From Thermomucor indicae-seudaticae (Eukaryota; Mucoromycota; Mucoromycetes; Mucorales; Lichtheimiaceae): 64,000 nt of DNA. The stretch's first letter is position 1; each line of letters starts with the position of its first letter. Made by a program: the position numbers and the translations under genes. Under the pieces are notes generated by a model. The model was given only the letters and a program-made list of their open reading frames with translations, made no database searches and had not been told where the DNA came from. Below are positions 47,884 through 58,689 of the stretch, piece by piece. The DNA is taken from NCBI GenBank assembly GCA_000787465.1, contig JSYX01000052.1:1-64000 (forward strand), read 5' to 3'.

Positions 47884-48898
47884 CGTGCAAGCTGCGCACA
47901 CGGAGAAAAGAAAGAGAAATAGACCCGGTTTCCCGAAAGAGCCAGAAGAAACGGTGCACACGGGAAGTGGCTAACGTTTTTTTCTCTTTTCGGGAAAGCC
48001 CTTCCTGAAAGTTGGTGCAACGGACCCTGCGATCAGCGATTCAGCAATGACAAATGGTTACAACCATTCTTTCGGGCATTCAGTCTGCTGATCATTCCAT
48101 CTTAAATCGCTCTTATGGAAAGGTATTAAACATGAAAAGCTTTACGCTGATTCGCGATCAGAGCTGGACCTGCTTGCTAAACTCAAAATATGCTCGGAGC
48201 GCAGCCAAGGAAAAAGAATGTAACATCCGCTGACGTAAGTTGCTATTTTTCCTCTCGTAGCAACGGCTGTAATTAGCAAAGTCTCTTATATGCATAAAGA
48301 AGACGACGACACGCATGTATTAAGTGCCGCATAACACGATAGAACATTTCTTTTGTCCGGAGCATTAACGTCTCGTAAACGTTAACGGCGCACTTGAGGG
48401 TCTCCTGTGGCTCTAGTTAAAGCCATTGAAGCTGCACAGTCCTCATGTGAGTGCACCGCCTGGATGCGCATGCGAACTTCATCGTCTTATTACATGCGCT
48501 TTAAGATATGCGAGAGAGGACTTATCGACTATGGTTGGACCGAAAGATTACTTTGGAAGGTCTACTTTTTGTTCTTCTTTGAGGGGAAGCGTCTCCTTGC
48601 TCTTGTTGGCCTTCAGAGGCCCAGTGTAGGCTCACATTCTCTCGTCCTTGACGCTGCGGATATTCAGGGCTTCGTTGGTCTATTATCAATCTCAGAAAAG
48701 CAGCGGCTTTATCTAGTTTGGCCTAGTATGCAAATGAACGAGACCTAGGATCTAATTATTGGAGACTTTAAAGACGTATTACAGCGGTAATCTTTTAATT
48801 AACCAATGCACATCCAAAACAGTTTTTACAACTTTCTACTCTATCAGCAGCGCGTTTTCGCCAAATGTTATTGTATGTACAGTACAAAGAGCATGAGT
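47884..48898. other. Intergenic region
   Basis: About 1 kb between the 5' end of the SEL1-repeat gene and the 3' end of ORC1, both on the minus strand. A frame at 48407-48748 (+) is open but without protein character. Holds the SEL1-gene promoter. Confidence 0.4.
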
Positions 48899-50738
48899 TC
48901 AATTACTACTTTGAAGTTTAGATATAATCTTATCGAGAACTTTGTCGTTTTTGCATCCCATCATAATGTCTTCTTCCGCAATATCCAAAGACATGCGCAT
49001 TCCCATATCCATGCGACCAGCTTCAATAACAAGCATATGAGTCTGACCGAGCGATTCACATACTCGAGCCAAGTCGCTTGTGGTTGGTGGCTCAATATGG
49101 TTCCATCTACACAACTGCATATGCAGCAATGCTGCGTCCGCAAACTCGATGTTGCCCACACCACTCCGCCTTATGCACATCATGACTGATATCATAAAGA
49201 GCTTTTGATGGAATGCACAAGATTGGACAAAGTTCACTGCAGGTGAGCTTAGCATCTCTTGTATCGCGTCGTTGACTATGCCAATCGTAACATGCGGCGT
49301 TGGCTTCGGGCCGTCTTGCCGTGATTCGACTATTTCCACAGCGCGCCTGCATATGTCTAGTGCTCGTCTGGCATCACCGCTTACTGCACTCACTTTACGC
49401 GCCGCGAACTCAACTGCTTCCTTTTCGAATGCATCGATGCCCTTTAATCGCGATTCCACAATCTGATATAACTGGTAGTGCGTGTATGGCTGGAAATTGA
49501 TTCGCTTAAGACCTAAAGAAAGCCCGCACTCGTTAAAAATAAAACTGGGTATCACGCCGAATCCGCTAATAACAAGTACCCATTCGGCTTGAGATCTTAT
49601 TCGTCAACATTCTCTCTGGTAAGTCCATGGTATTAGCAATAGCAACCACAATAAGCTTTGAGGACGGTCGGTTGGGCCACTCGAAAAAGTTGTACATTAC
49701 AGTTTGCTTCTTGGTTACCATTAGGTCCAGCTCGTCCATTAAGACCACTCTATAAGGGCCGTTATCACTACGTGTTTCTCGTTTTCCATACTGTCGCTTA
49801 CCTACGTTGTTTTCTGACCCTTATCAGGCTTACTATATCTTGCTTCGAGTAACTGAAGTGCATGGGCGGACGTAACACGCCTGGCTTTACTTGCGCCATC
49901 GCCTCTGTTCAAGCATTCCCATAAAATACTATATGCCTGGTTTGGATCCGTTACTTTCATGCCGTTGATTTCGACAAAATCGAATGATGGCAGTTCCTAG
50001 GTTGACAGCTTCAGCCCTAACGCGAAGTCCATCGTATGTTGAAGAAGCGAGCATACTCACGCTGTTTTCGGCCTTGTATTGTAAATGTCTAATGACTTCA
50101 AGCACAGTTGCCGTCTTACCAGTACCCGGTACTCCCGAGATATCTAAAGTAAAATGTCAAACAATCCGTGGAGGGCAGCAAGAAGAAAATAAAAAGCATT
50201 GTGGATATTACATATGCATGTGCCTGTCTCTCCTACAATCGCGGTTTCAAGGTATTCCATGATCTCGGCAAATTCGGGCTCACGACAGGGCAGAGATTCG
50301 GGCACTGCAGAGACATGGAGACGCTCTCGTGCAAGTTCATAAGGTGTCTTTGCTTCGGAATGCTCTTGCGTACGCCGTCGAAGTGGTATGACTGGGATCG
50401 TGGTGTTGACGCTAAGGCCTCTCTTGTCAGTGCGACCGAAAGAAGCATGTTCTAAGCATTTTTGGCTTTTACCGTTTGACGGTTCGGTTTCCAATGTTGG
50501 GCTTTACAATCTTCTTTACTGTGCGTGCTTTGAGCGGGTCGGATTTCGGCAATCGGCGTCTCCGATTACGCATCGAAGGAAGCTCTGGTTCCCCATCAGA
50601 ATCCTCCTCGTCCTCGTCTTCGTCGTCAGTATGAATGCCGGCACTGCTAGCACTGTCACTGTCGCTGTTTCCGTCGTCACTTTCGGCGTAATTTATACGT
50701 TTGACCGTTCGTCGAGTCGATGCGCGGCCGCGGGCCAT
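48899..50738 (-). CDS. ORC1: Origin recognition complex subunit 1, short form
   Basis: Exons 50738-50473, 50420-50212, 50143-50061, 49996-49806, 49749-49580 and 49512-48899 sum to 510 aa in phase; the first join (acceptor at 50421) is the least certain. An acidic/basic disordered leader (TDDEDEDEEDSDGEPE, RNRRRRLPK) is followed by RERLHVSAVPESLPCRE, which is specific to ORC1, then the AAA+ core: Walker A GVPGTGKT, Walker B LMDELD, sensor 1 VAIANTMDLP, VSAVSGDARRALDICRRA, and a winged-helix C-terminus. ORC1 loads the MCM helicase at origins with ORC2-6 and CDC6. The usual BAH domain is missing, and there is no room for it: RTT109 starts 75 bp upstream on the other strand. Confidence 0.9.
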
Positions 50739-50813
50739 GAATAAAAGGCGTAAAAAGGGGCTGAAGGGAGAATTTTCTTCTAGTTCTTCCCGCAACTTTA
50801 CCCCGCTCAGTTG
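50739..50813. promoter_or_regulatory. Bidirectional promoter, ORC1 (-) and RTT109 (+)
   Basis: Only 75 bp lie between the two start codons. The segment has AAAAGGCG and TTTTCTTCTAGTTCTTCCCGC tracts. TTCCCGC is close to an E2F-like or MBF-like G1/S motif, but one short match is weak evidence. The 5' untranslated parts must be short or overlap. Confidence 0.6.
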
Positions 50814-52601
50814 ATGCAGAGCACCTTCGCCGCAAATCTTAAAGAAGCGCTCGGACCTCTTCCAGAGGGTAGCCGTTTTGAAATTTACAACATTGAGCTC
50901 GCTTCCGAAGAAGAATATGCGCTGTTTTCTCCAAAACATAGTTCTGAAACTGCGCATCACACGCACAGACTTATCCTTGTCGCGGCGCGTACGTCCTTTT
51001 TGGCGGGCGGTGATCGAGCAAGTTTAATTTGCGGAATCGAAGTGAACGAGTACACAGTTCAATACGAAAACGAACGTACTGAGCGCATGGTGTATATCGC
51101 CAAAGTTGACACGACAGGTTCTTGCGCGGCGCCTCGGGGCGTGACATCGAAAGTAGTTCAAGCTTATCTGAAGAGCGTAGCACCATGCACAGTTCACGTG
51201 TTTGCACGATCGCAACCGCAATATCTTTTTCGCTCTTCAGCACGTAACCCGTACAAGCGCCAGTTGAAGGAACGTGATCTTGTCAAATGGTGGCTGAAGG
51301 TTTTAACACGCGTTATCAAGCTACCGCCGGCTACTACGACCACCACCGGGTCTTGGTCTAAAAGAGCCATCCTTTCATTATGGAATTGGCTAAGAGCTTA
51401 CGAGCCAAGCGAGGCCGCCGAAGCTTGGTTCAGCATTCCGAGCATCGACAATGAATCGGAGGCATGGTTTGAAGTGGGAGGACGGCAACTTTACGGGGAG
51501 GGCGTGTGGACTTATGGGTACCCCTACGACCCCGATGCAGTGGCAGCAGATGTTCTCCCACGCTTTATGGATGATCCAAAGACGAGGATGCTAAAGGAGA
51601 CGACTTATTGCGGACCAAACACCACAATGAAGGAATTCTGGACAATGCTTGGTGTCACTGAAGAATGCGGTCTTGGCCGGGCATCAGCCTTCTTTGTGGT
51701 ACGCTTGAAAGCAGCTTTGACGACTACGACGACTACAAGGGGTGACGTGGGAAAATGTGGGATTTGTGACGAAGATCAGTTTACGGATTTCTGGAACGTG
51801 TTAATGAATTCTTGCGCATTTGACTGTGAAGATAGCAACGTTCGATCGACAAAGGTGATCCTTGAACGGTTGCGAAGTATGAACGCGATTCCTGTTGTAG
51901 TTACATCTTCTGGACCGGTTGTCGATTCAAATGCAAGTCCTGCGGCTCCTTCCCAAGCTGCAGCAGTGAATATCTTATCACCCACACTGATTAAACGAAA
52001 ATCGACAACATCTTCGGATACTTCATCACAACCTGCAGTGAATACACTGTCACTGACGCTGATCAAACGAAAATCGACAATATCTTCATCTGATGCTGGT
52101 CATGCAAAAAGCTCTTCTTCCGATGTCTCGTCGCAACCTGTAGTAAATACACTGTCACCGACGCTGATCAAACGGAAATCGACGATATCTTCTTCTGCTG
52201 CTGGTCATGCAAAAAGCTCTTCTTCCGATGTCTCATCGCAACCTATAGTAAATACACTGTCACCGACGCTGATTAAACGGAAATCGACAACGTCTTCTTC
52301 TGCTGCTGGTCATGCAACAAGCTCCAATTCCGATGTCTCATCGCAACCTGTAGTAAACACACTGTCGCCGACGCCGAGAAAACGGAAATCAGCAAGATTA
52401 TCTTCTGCTGAAGGCTCTGCGACGCTGAAAAGACGGATATTAACAAGATCTTCTTCTGCTAATGGCGCTTCAACAAGTCCCTCTTACATGTCCGCCAGAG
52501 AAGTCAGTACCAGCACCCGTTATATGCTTAGGAGTAGGAAACGTTCAACTGAGGTGACCTCAAGTGAAACACCTAGCACAAAACGCACACGACGAAAGTA
52601 A
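50814..52601 (+). CDS. RTT109: RTT109/KAT11-type histone acetyltransferase
   Basis: A single exon, 595 aa from the ATG at 50814. The N-terminal 350 aa follow the KAT11 fold: FEIYNIEL, YIAKVDTTGSCAAPRG, HVFARSQPQYLF, the family signature at about residue 130-160, LVKWWLKVL, FMDDPKTRMLKET and KEFWTMLGVTEECGLGRASAF. Fungal Rtt109 acetylates histone H3 K56 and K9/K27 on new histones with Asf1/Vps75 and is needed for replication-coupled chromatin assembly. The last 240 aa are a Ser/Thr/Lys-rich tail with a tandem repeat of 35 aa (51960-52410), each carrying PTLIKRKST, ending in a basic stretch TKRTRRK. The tail is longer than in yeast. Divergent with ORC1. Confidence 0.85.
   Translation: MQSTFAANLKEALGPLPEGSRFEIYNIELASEEEYALFSPKHSSETAHHTHRLILVAARTSFLAGGDRASLICGIEVNEYTVQYENERTERMVYIAKVDTTGSCAAPRGVTSKVVQAYLKSVAPCTVHVFARSQPQYLFRSSARNPYKRQLKERDLVKWWLKVLTRVIKLPPATTTTTGSWSKRAILSLWNWLRAYEPSEAAEAWFSIPSIDNESEAWFEVGGRQLYGEGVWTYGYPYDPDAVAADVLPRFMDDPKTRMLKETTYCGPNTTMKEFWTMLGVTEECGLGRASAFFVVRLKAALTTTTTTRGDVGKCGICDEDQFTDFWNVLMNSCAFDCEDSNVRSTKVILERLRSMNAIPVVVTSSGPVVDSNASPAAPSQAAAVNILSPTLIKRKSTTSSDTSSQPAVNTLSLTLIKRKSTISSSDAGHAKSSSSDVSSQPVVNTLSPTLIKRKSTISSSAAGHAKSSSSDVSSQPIVNTLSPTLIKRKSTTSSSAAGHATSSNSDVSSQPVVNTLSPTPRKRKSARLSSAEGSATLKRRILTRSSSANGASTSPSYMSAREVSTSTRYMLRSRKRSTEVTSSETPSTKRTRRK
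51960..52410 (+). repeat. Tandem 105-bp coding repeat in RTT109
   Basis: Spaced copies of a unit with the word GCTGGTCATGC at 52095, 52200 and 52305, exactly 105 bp apart, and partial copies on each side. Each unit encodes 35 aa with NTLSPTLIKRKST and SSAAGHAKSSSSDVSS. Confidence 0.85.
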
Positions 52602-52735
52602 CTGATTGACCTACATCGTAATAAAAAAAGAAACATGGCCCAACTTTTTCTTTAATCACTCTTGAATCATCGTCTTGCTGTGTATTTCGAGCGAATCAGG
52701 GCTTATCAGGTCTAAAGTCATCCAATAAGCCATTC
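52602..52735. other. 3' flank of RTT109
   Basis: Short AT-rich stretch containing AATAAAAAAAG (52620), a possible polyadenylation signal. Nothing else seen. Confidence 0.5.
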
Positions 52736-52824
52736 TACGGTGGTCCCCCGTTTAAATTCACCCCTGAGTTATTTTGCCTTCGAGAAAGGACCCAACGGGG
52801 TGAACTATAGGGGGAACCACTGTA
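52736..52824. mobile_element. TA-flanked foldback (Tc1/pogo-type MITE-like)
   Basis: An 85-bp element (52738-52822) bounded on both sides by the dinucleotide TA. Its ends are imperfect inverted repeats of about 26 bp: the left end reads CGGTGGTCCCCC...TTCACCCC and the right end, on the other strand, CAGTGGTTCCCCC...TTCACCCC. TA duplication plus CAGTGGT-type termini are characteristic of Tc1/mariner/pogo non-autonomous elements. It has no coding capacity. Confidence 0.65.
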
Positions 52825-55800
52825 ATGTTTGTATGGACTTCAAGGAATGAAACAGGCGGTATCTCAAACTCGAGAGTAAAGTGCTCAGAGTGCTAATAGG
52901 CAAGCAGAACTGGCTCACCACAAGATGCCCGACATCTTCTTCTTACGATATGCAAATTGCAGACTTTAACCTGTAAACTGGACTGGATCAGCATTTACAA
53001 GCCCCTCATTGCACCCTTTCCTGTGAGAAAATATGAAACTGCAGATGGCCTATTCCCCTGATTAAAGCAAAAACTGGGCTCATGGGTCCCTTTTAGTGGC
53101 ATTATTTTAACCCGATCTTCTTGTTCGACACACTGTATAGTCTTCAAACCGAATATGAAACCAGATACTGTATGGCCAACAGAACCAGAAGGTTTCCGAT
53201 AACGAGTGAAGATCCAGTTCTGCCAAGAAAAGTATCATGACACGAAACAGGAGGAGTTGCATGGACCGCAAAAACTCCTTTTTGTTCTTTGTGTTACCTT
53301 ATTCAGCCAAGACCAATCCCTCTTCATTCATAAACGTGTTTTTATATCGATAGTTCCAATACCATTCTAATTTTGAGTTCTCAGGTAAGGAGAAGTAATA
53401 ACTAGGGAGCTGCCTTGTGCTAGTCTGAATAGGAGTATGGATCTGAATGGTCGTGTTTGCCCGTTGTTCTTGTTGTTCCTTATTATGCGATGAGACGTGT
53501 GATGTTTGCGTGCTTGTTGAATCCGTTACACTTTGTCCCTGTCTCCCGCTTTTTAAGGACACTCTAACCTTCATCGCTGCACCTGAACGTCCTGTCGCAA
53601 TGTGCGACTCGAAATCCTACATGGACATCTTTGAGCCGTCCAGACCGCAAGCCTTTTGAGTCCCCAGTCGTGTTGGGCCGGGCTGGAAGCCCTCTTTGGT
53701 GATGAAGCTGCTTCATTTAGACGGAAAAAAGCCTACAGGTGAGGAGTATGTCCCGGGAGGCGCTGAAGCAAATGAATAAAAATAGTCTCTTGATAAAAGC
53801 AAATGGATGAATACTTATTCGAGCCAGAATAGACCAAATAAGTTCAGGTACAGTACGCGGCCAGTTGATGTCGAAGTACCTGATATTTGAATTAGCGTGT
53901 GATTGAATGCCATAAGGGAGAGAAAGTAGCGAGACATATCCCTCGACGGTGATGATGAAGATACAGAACACTGCACTAATTCATCTAGATAGCGAATCTG
54001 ACAGTGGATATTGCAGAAAACGCCAGATATCAGACTGTCTGGGGGCATTTTACCGAGCTTTACCGCTAAACTGTCACTGGCCGATGTATAGTATAAAGCT
54101 GATCACGGAGCGGAAAGGCAAGGGTTGTAAACCGTAAGGTCATCCGTTTCATTGAAAGCCATATCTATATAACTCGGCCTGAATTAAGAGTGGGAACCTT
54201 TCTTACCTGTAATCGAGATTTGGAAGTTGCGTGCTTTTTTAAATGAGCCCTTATTTTTTCGCGCTTTTGCGGATATCGTGATTGACAAGGTTCTTCCGAC
54301 GACTGTTATGCAGTAAGTTGTAAACTGAAATACGGTGCAAACATAGGACGTTTCTTGATAGAAATCACAAATTACCATAGCTATGCCTTATCATCTACGC
54401 GTCAACATTGTCAACTATATCTAAGCTCGCTGATTGGTAGTGTATGTACGAAGATGCCGTTAACAAGGCTTTGTTTGGAACTATAAAGACTAGCTTGCCA
54501 AAGTGCTCGCTCCGGTTTTCTGTCAAGAACGAAAATTTTGTGCAGTAGACCCCGACTCGTCAACTTCAGAATTGAATCTGTTGCCATCCAAGTACATGAT
54601 GAGTAATCGAGAAGTACATTATAACTATTATGACTGAACGTTTATTCATAGAAGTCTTAAGAATGACAGACAGAAGATCCTTTGTTTAGATAGCCGCGTT
54701 CAGGCAAGAAGTAAACAAGAAAATGATTTTTCCGTTTCCCAGACAAATTTCTGATCCTCCTGATAAAGCCGCCGACAGTTGGTTGCATGTGTGTAGCTTT
54801 GATATTATCATGATGTTAGCGTATGTGGCCACTATTGCGGCAGAAGGTAAACATATTGGTTGTGGACCGTTGGTGATAGCTGCGGAGGTGATGTCTGTAG
54901 CGATGACGGTGGTGAATAAGGAAAAAGGATCAGGAAAGCTATTCTCTTTATGTCCATTGGTCGAAACTTGAGAAATATTACAATACAAATCACGAGGGAG
55001 TAATTGATTATGTGTAAAAGCCAGCTGGAATTCATACATGGGAGAACCTGCTGCGCCTTGATTCTCCAGGTTTTGGCAACACGCTCCTCGTCAAGAAGGA
55101 TAGATGCGAATGGAAGAAGAAGCTAGTCAGAGAGATGCTCTAGTTTCTGTCAATATGTACCTTAACGTTGGTGGCGCGTTATATTCGATTTTAGCTTCTT
55201 CGTCGCAAAACTGCATGCGAAAGGCCGGAACGAAAATGGCCGGAACAATTAACAAAGTTGCGGCGGGGAAAACGATTGTTATGCATTCGCTTAACAATTC
55301 AAATTGAAGGCTATTTGCGTTTATATGCAGAGTCTGACAGAGCTCGCAGTTAGGGTCCACTCAGACTTGGGGTAGGCACGCCGACTGAGACCAGCCGACG
55401 GGTCCAAGCTTGCTCTGAGCTCCATTCGGAACAGATCAACGGAGGCACCTGGGACAAAAAGCACTAGTTCCTTTGAGCTAGCTTGGAGGTCAACATTCCG
55501 AGAAACCAAGGTCCCCAGTCAAAGGAACTGACGCCTCCGTTACTTTTAGCGATTAGTTTGCATCCCGATGCTGCATTTCATGTGTAAAAAAATACCGCGT
55601 ACGGTATAAGGTGAAAGGAAAACGTCTGGCTTTTTACAGTTTTCTGCATGAATCTCACCCATTGCCTTTTCTGAATCTAGTGCAGTGGGATAAAAAACCA
55701 AGATTTTGCAGTGGACATGATCAGTCAAATGCCACGTGATAGCCTTTTCCTGCCACTGTACTCACGAATAAGTTTCAGTGGAGACAACGTGGAAATCAAA

Positions 55801-56431
55801 ATTCCTTTTAGCCTGAGGAGAAGCGTTGTTTTCTTTGACATTCGGTGAGGATCAGGACTCATCAATCATATGCATAGACGAGTATTACACTTGTTTCAGG
55901 TTCGGTCTGTGCTGATAAGCCCCCGTATTTATTGTAAATATGTTGCGTACCATGAAAGTTCGTCTAGTCATCTTAATGGAAGGATACCCGTTCTTGCTAA
56001 ACGTCTTGTCTTTGAATGAAGCGCTTGTCATAGATACGATGCGGATACTCTGTCCAAAGCGTTTTAGTACGTACTACCAATGTTATGTACGGGTGATTCG
56101 TCATGCTGGGCTGATGCTGCGTCATCGTCTTCTGGCTTCGTTGCATGAGCCCGCTAGCCTCGCGGTGTTGGGAATACCGACAACTACATTATGCTTTACT
56201 GCCAAAGAATGCACGATATTAAACTTTTATTCCGATGTCGTCCATTTATACGGATCAAAATGTGTATATCAACCCCATTTGTAAAATAAGATTTGTAAGG
56301 AACGATATGTACCCGATGTACATCTTTCAAGATCATTGGTCTCTTTTTTATTGCTGGAATGTTCAATTGAAATAAAAGAAAAAGAAGAAGTATTTTGCAA
56401 GAAAACCATTCTTGCTCTTCACTTTATATAT
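52825..56431. other. Gene-poor stretch
   Basis: About 3.6 kb with no gene I can name. Small frames exist at 53447-53659 (+), 54686-55039 (-, 117 codons with the hydrophobic stretch ATYANIMIISKL), 55127-55360 (-) and 55940-56284 (+, 114 codons). None has a partner exon, domain or convincing start. A hairpin lies at 55438-55541. Confidence 0.35.
55438..55541. repeat. Nested inverted repeat (foldback)
   Basis: AACGGAGGC at 55438-55446 pairs with GCCTCCGTT at 55533-55541, and AGTTCCTTTGA at 55466-55476 pairs with TCAAAGGAACT at 55519-55529. The stems are separated by an unequal internal loop. GC content is higher than in the flanks. It could be the fold of a small RNA or a decayed transposon end. 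Confidence 0.6.
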
Positions 56432-56944
56432 ATGACGCAGCATCGGAGAAATCGCAGAAGACGCAGATCAGCAAAAAGACGTGCCAAAGAGCCCGGTATC
56501 ACAGAAACCACTGGTCGACAGCAAGACACGGAAAATTTTTCGAGCATGGAGAATGTTGTGCCTGAACAAACCGGTGGTGATACGTGCCTGAAAGTCAAGC
56601 ACGACTGCTATGATGAGGCACCAGCTAGCTGCACAGAAGAATCAAGTGCCACGCTGGAACCCGGAATGAGAACTCGTGACACCATTACCGTTATTCAGGC
56701 TACTGCGGAATGTAGCATAATTGACGAACAAGACATTCGAGACAGCGTTGAAGAAGATTTCCGAGAAGCCGTGCAGAAAGACATGTTGAAACCTCCTGCA
56801 CCTGCCGTCATGGCACGAACACGCTCCAGTCAAATATTCCCATACAATATGCACGACGAAACAAAAGACATCATCACCATTGAGAGTATTGCACCTGTCG
56901 TCCCGGATAGTGAAACCAGTAGACCATTCTGCCCCATAATTTAA
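56432..56944 (+). CDS. Arg-rich N-terminal, acidic C-terminal small protein
   Basis: A single-exon frame of 170 codons from an ATG at 56432 (MTQHRRNRRRRRSAKRRAK). The first 20 residues are almost all Arg/Lys, a strong nuclear or nucleic-acid-binding tail; the rest is acidic and Thr/Glu-rich (SVEEDFREAVQKD) with four or five Cys. AATAAATAT follows the stop by a few bases. No known domain. It may be real, but similarity data are needed to be sure. Confidence 0.45.
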   Translation: MTQHRRNRRRRRSAKRRAKEPGITETTGRQQDTENFSSMENVVPEQTGGDTCLKVKHDCYDEAPASCTEESSATLEPGMRTRDTITVIQATAECSIIDEQDIRDSVEEDFREAVQKDMLKPPAPAVMARTRSSQIFPYNMHDETKDIITIESIAPVVPDSETSRPFCPII

Positions 56945-58689
56945 AAGCAATAAATATATATACCCGTTTGCAGAAACCATGAGGGAGTTTATTGTTAATG
57001 AGAACTACTCGGCTCCTCTGTCCGTTAATGGACTAACTTTGAATAACCATATCTAGCCAACCATGCTTTACTTTTCCTCTAGGTTATAGAAAATAAACAC
57101 TTGGATGTCAAAAGCCATAGGAAATAATTTGAGCTTAGAGTAATGTGCTGTTTCCAAGATACAGACGGGGATTCAGAGAAACTATGAGCGGTTCATTAAG
57201 GGACTGTGCGGTGTCTTCTACTCTGACACCTCAAAAACGTGTTTTCACCACGAACATTTTACATAAGGTAGATCATAAGATCTATATTATTAGTCTACCA
57301 TATATAAAAAAGGGTTCTACCTCGAGAGATGTTCCCTGCAGTATACCACATCGGAGCCGCAAATGCATCTTACGGACGCGCGTTTTTTTAAGGCGTCCCT
57401 TAGCATTTTCGCCCAAGGAAACATGCTCGTGAACCACACGTAATGCTTGGGATCGCAGCGAAGCAGCAGAAGTTGTTTAGATGCTGTCAGTAAAACGAAG
57501 ACGGGATTAAAAAGTCTCACGTAGAGTTATCTTGTTCGATATAGCCTATTTTGATTGTTCTTTTGATCTGTTAAGCGTGTCTTTCCGCACTTGTGTTAGT
57601 CGCGTACAAATGGTAATCGTAATGCAAATCATATGCATCATTGCGGCACTCCATGGAGGCATTGGCCTCCGCAGAAATGATCTAGCGTAGTCAGGAGATC
57701 AATACACGTCTTCTTGCCGTTTTTCACTCTCAATCGTTGCGTGCATACCGTCTCAACAGCCAGCTCGTCGACGATCAGGCGGTGAAAGGTATGTTTCTTC
57801 CTTTCCGTCATCACTTCTTTCCACAGATCCGATCCGTTCCGTAATCAACTAACAGGGTGATGCTTTGATAGCTTGCGATGATTGCAGAAGCTGTCCGGTG
57901 GATCGCCTTCGTTGACAGTGCATCGGTATTATGCAAGGGAGGTTTTCCAGCTTGTTGAAAAAATGGCAGTGCAAAATTCAAGCGGTCGATCTGGGGCTTG
58001 TTGGTGCTGGCTGCATGATGCAGAGTTTAATGGCGGCTGTTGAAACCAGGCACCGTTTTTGCGGCGAGACTTCCACGGCGGCAGACAGATTGATACTGAA
58101 TCCGGTGTCTTCGATCGTGCGGTATACCTCTGTCGAGCAGACTGCCAAGTTGATGATATCATGCCAGTTTGGTTGATGCGTACGGTAAGTAGAAGATACC
58201 TTCTTAATAATTCCTATCCTTCATAAAACTCGCGCGGTACGCCCTGATATTTCCAACGACATTAAATCAGAGGATATGTTTACCCTGTTTGGACCGCTTT
58301 TTTGGCGTTAATCGACTCGATTTTGCCAATGCAAGTGTAAGATTGGATGAGAAAGTCTGATCCCGTGGCGCGAAAAAGGTACGTGTTACAACGCGAGATC
58401 GATGCACGGTAACACGCCAAAAATCGCTTCCAAAAGCGGAAACATGTTCTCGAAATTCAGTACGATCGCAGATCTGTTTTTGTTTGTTTATGTCGTCAAT
58501 TTTCAGTATGACCTATGAAATAATACATATGCGCATCAAACTTTTGATTTACGATGTAGATGCAAACAATGCATTTAAGTTATGTCCAGAATGTGTATTC
58601 ACCTCGGATAATTTCCCATCGTAAACTTGTTTTGGTTCCTGATAATTCAGCAAACAGGTCTTTTCTTTCCAAAACAAGGCTAAAACTAA
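56945..58689. other. Gene-poor stretch upstream of GH79
   Basis: About 1.75 kb. A 195-nt region at about 57930-58170 is open in several frames on both strands (for example minus strand INLAVCSTEVYRTIED) but I cannot identify it. The GH79 promoter must lie at its right end. Confidence 0.35.
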
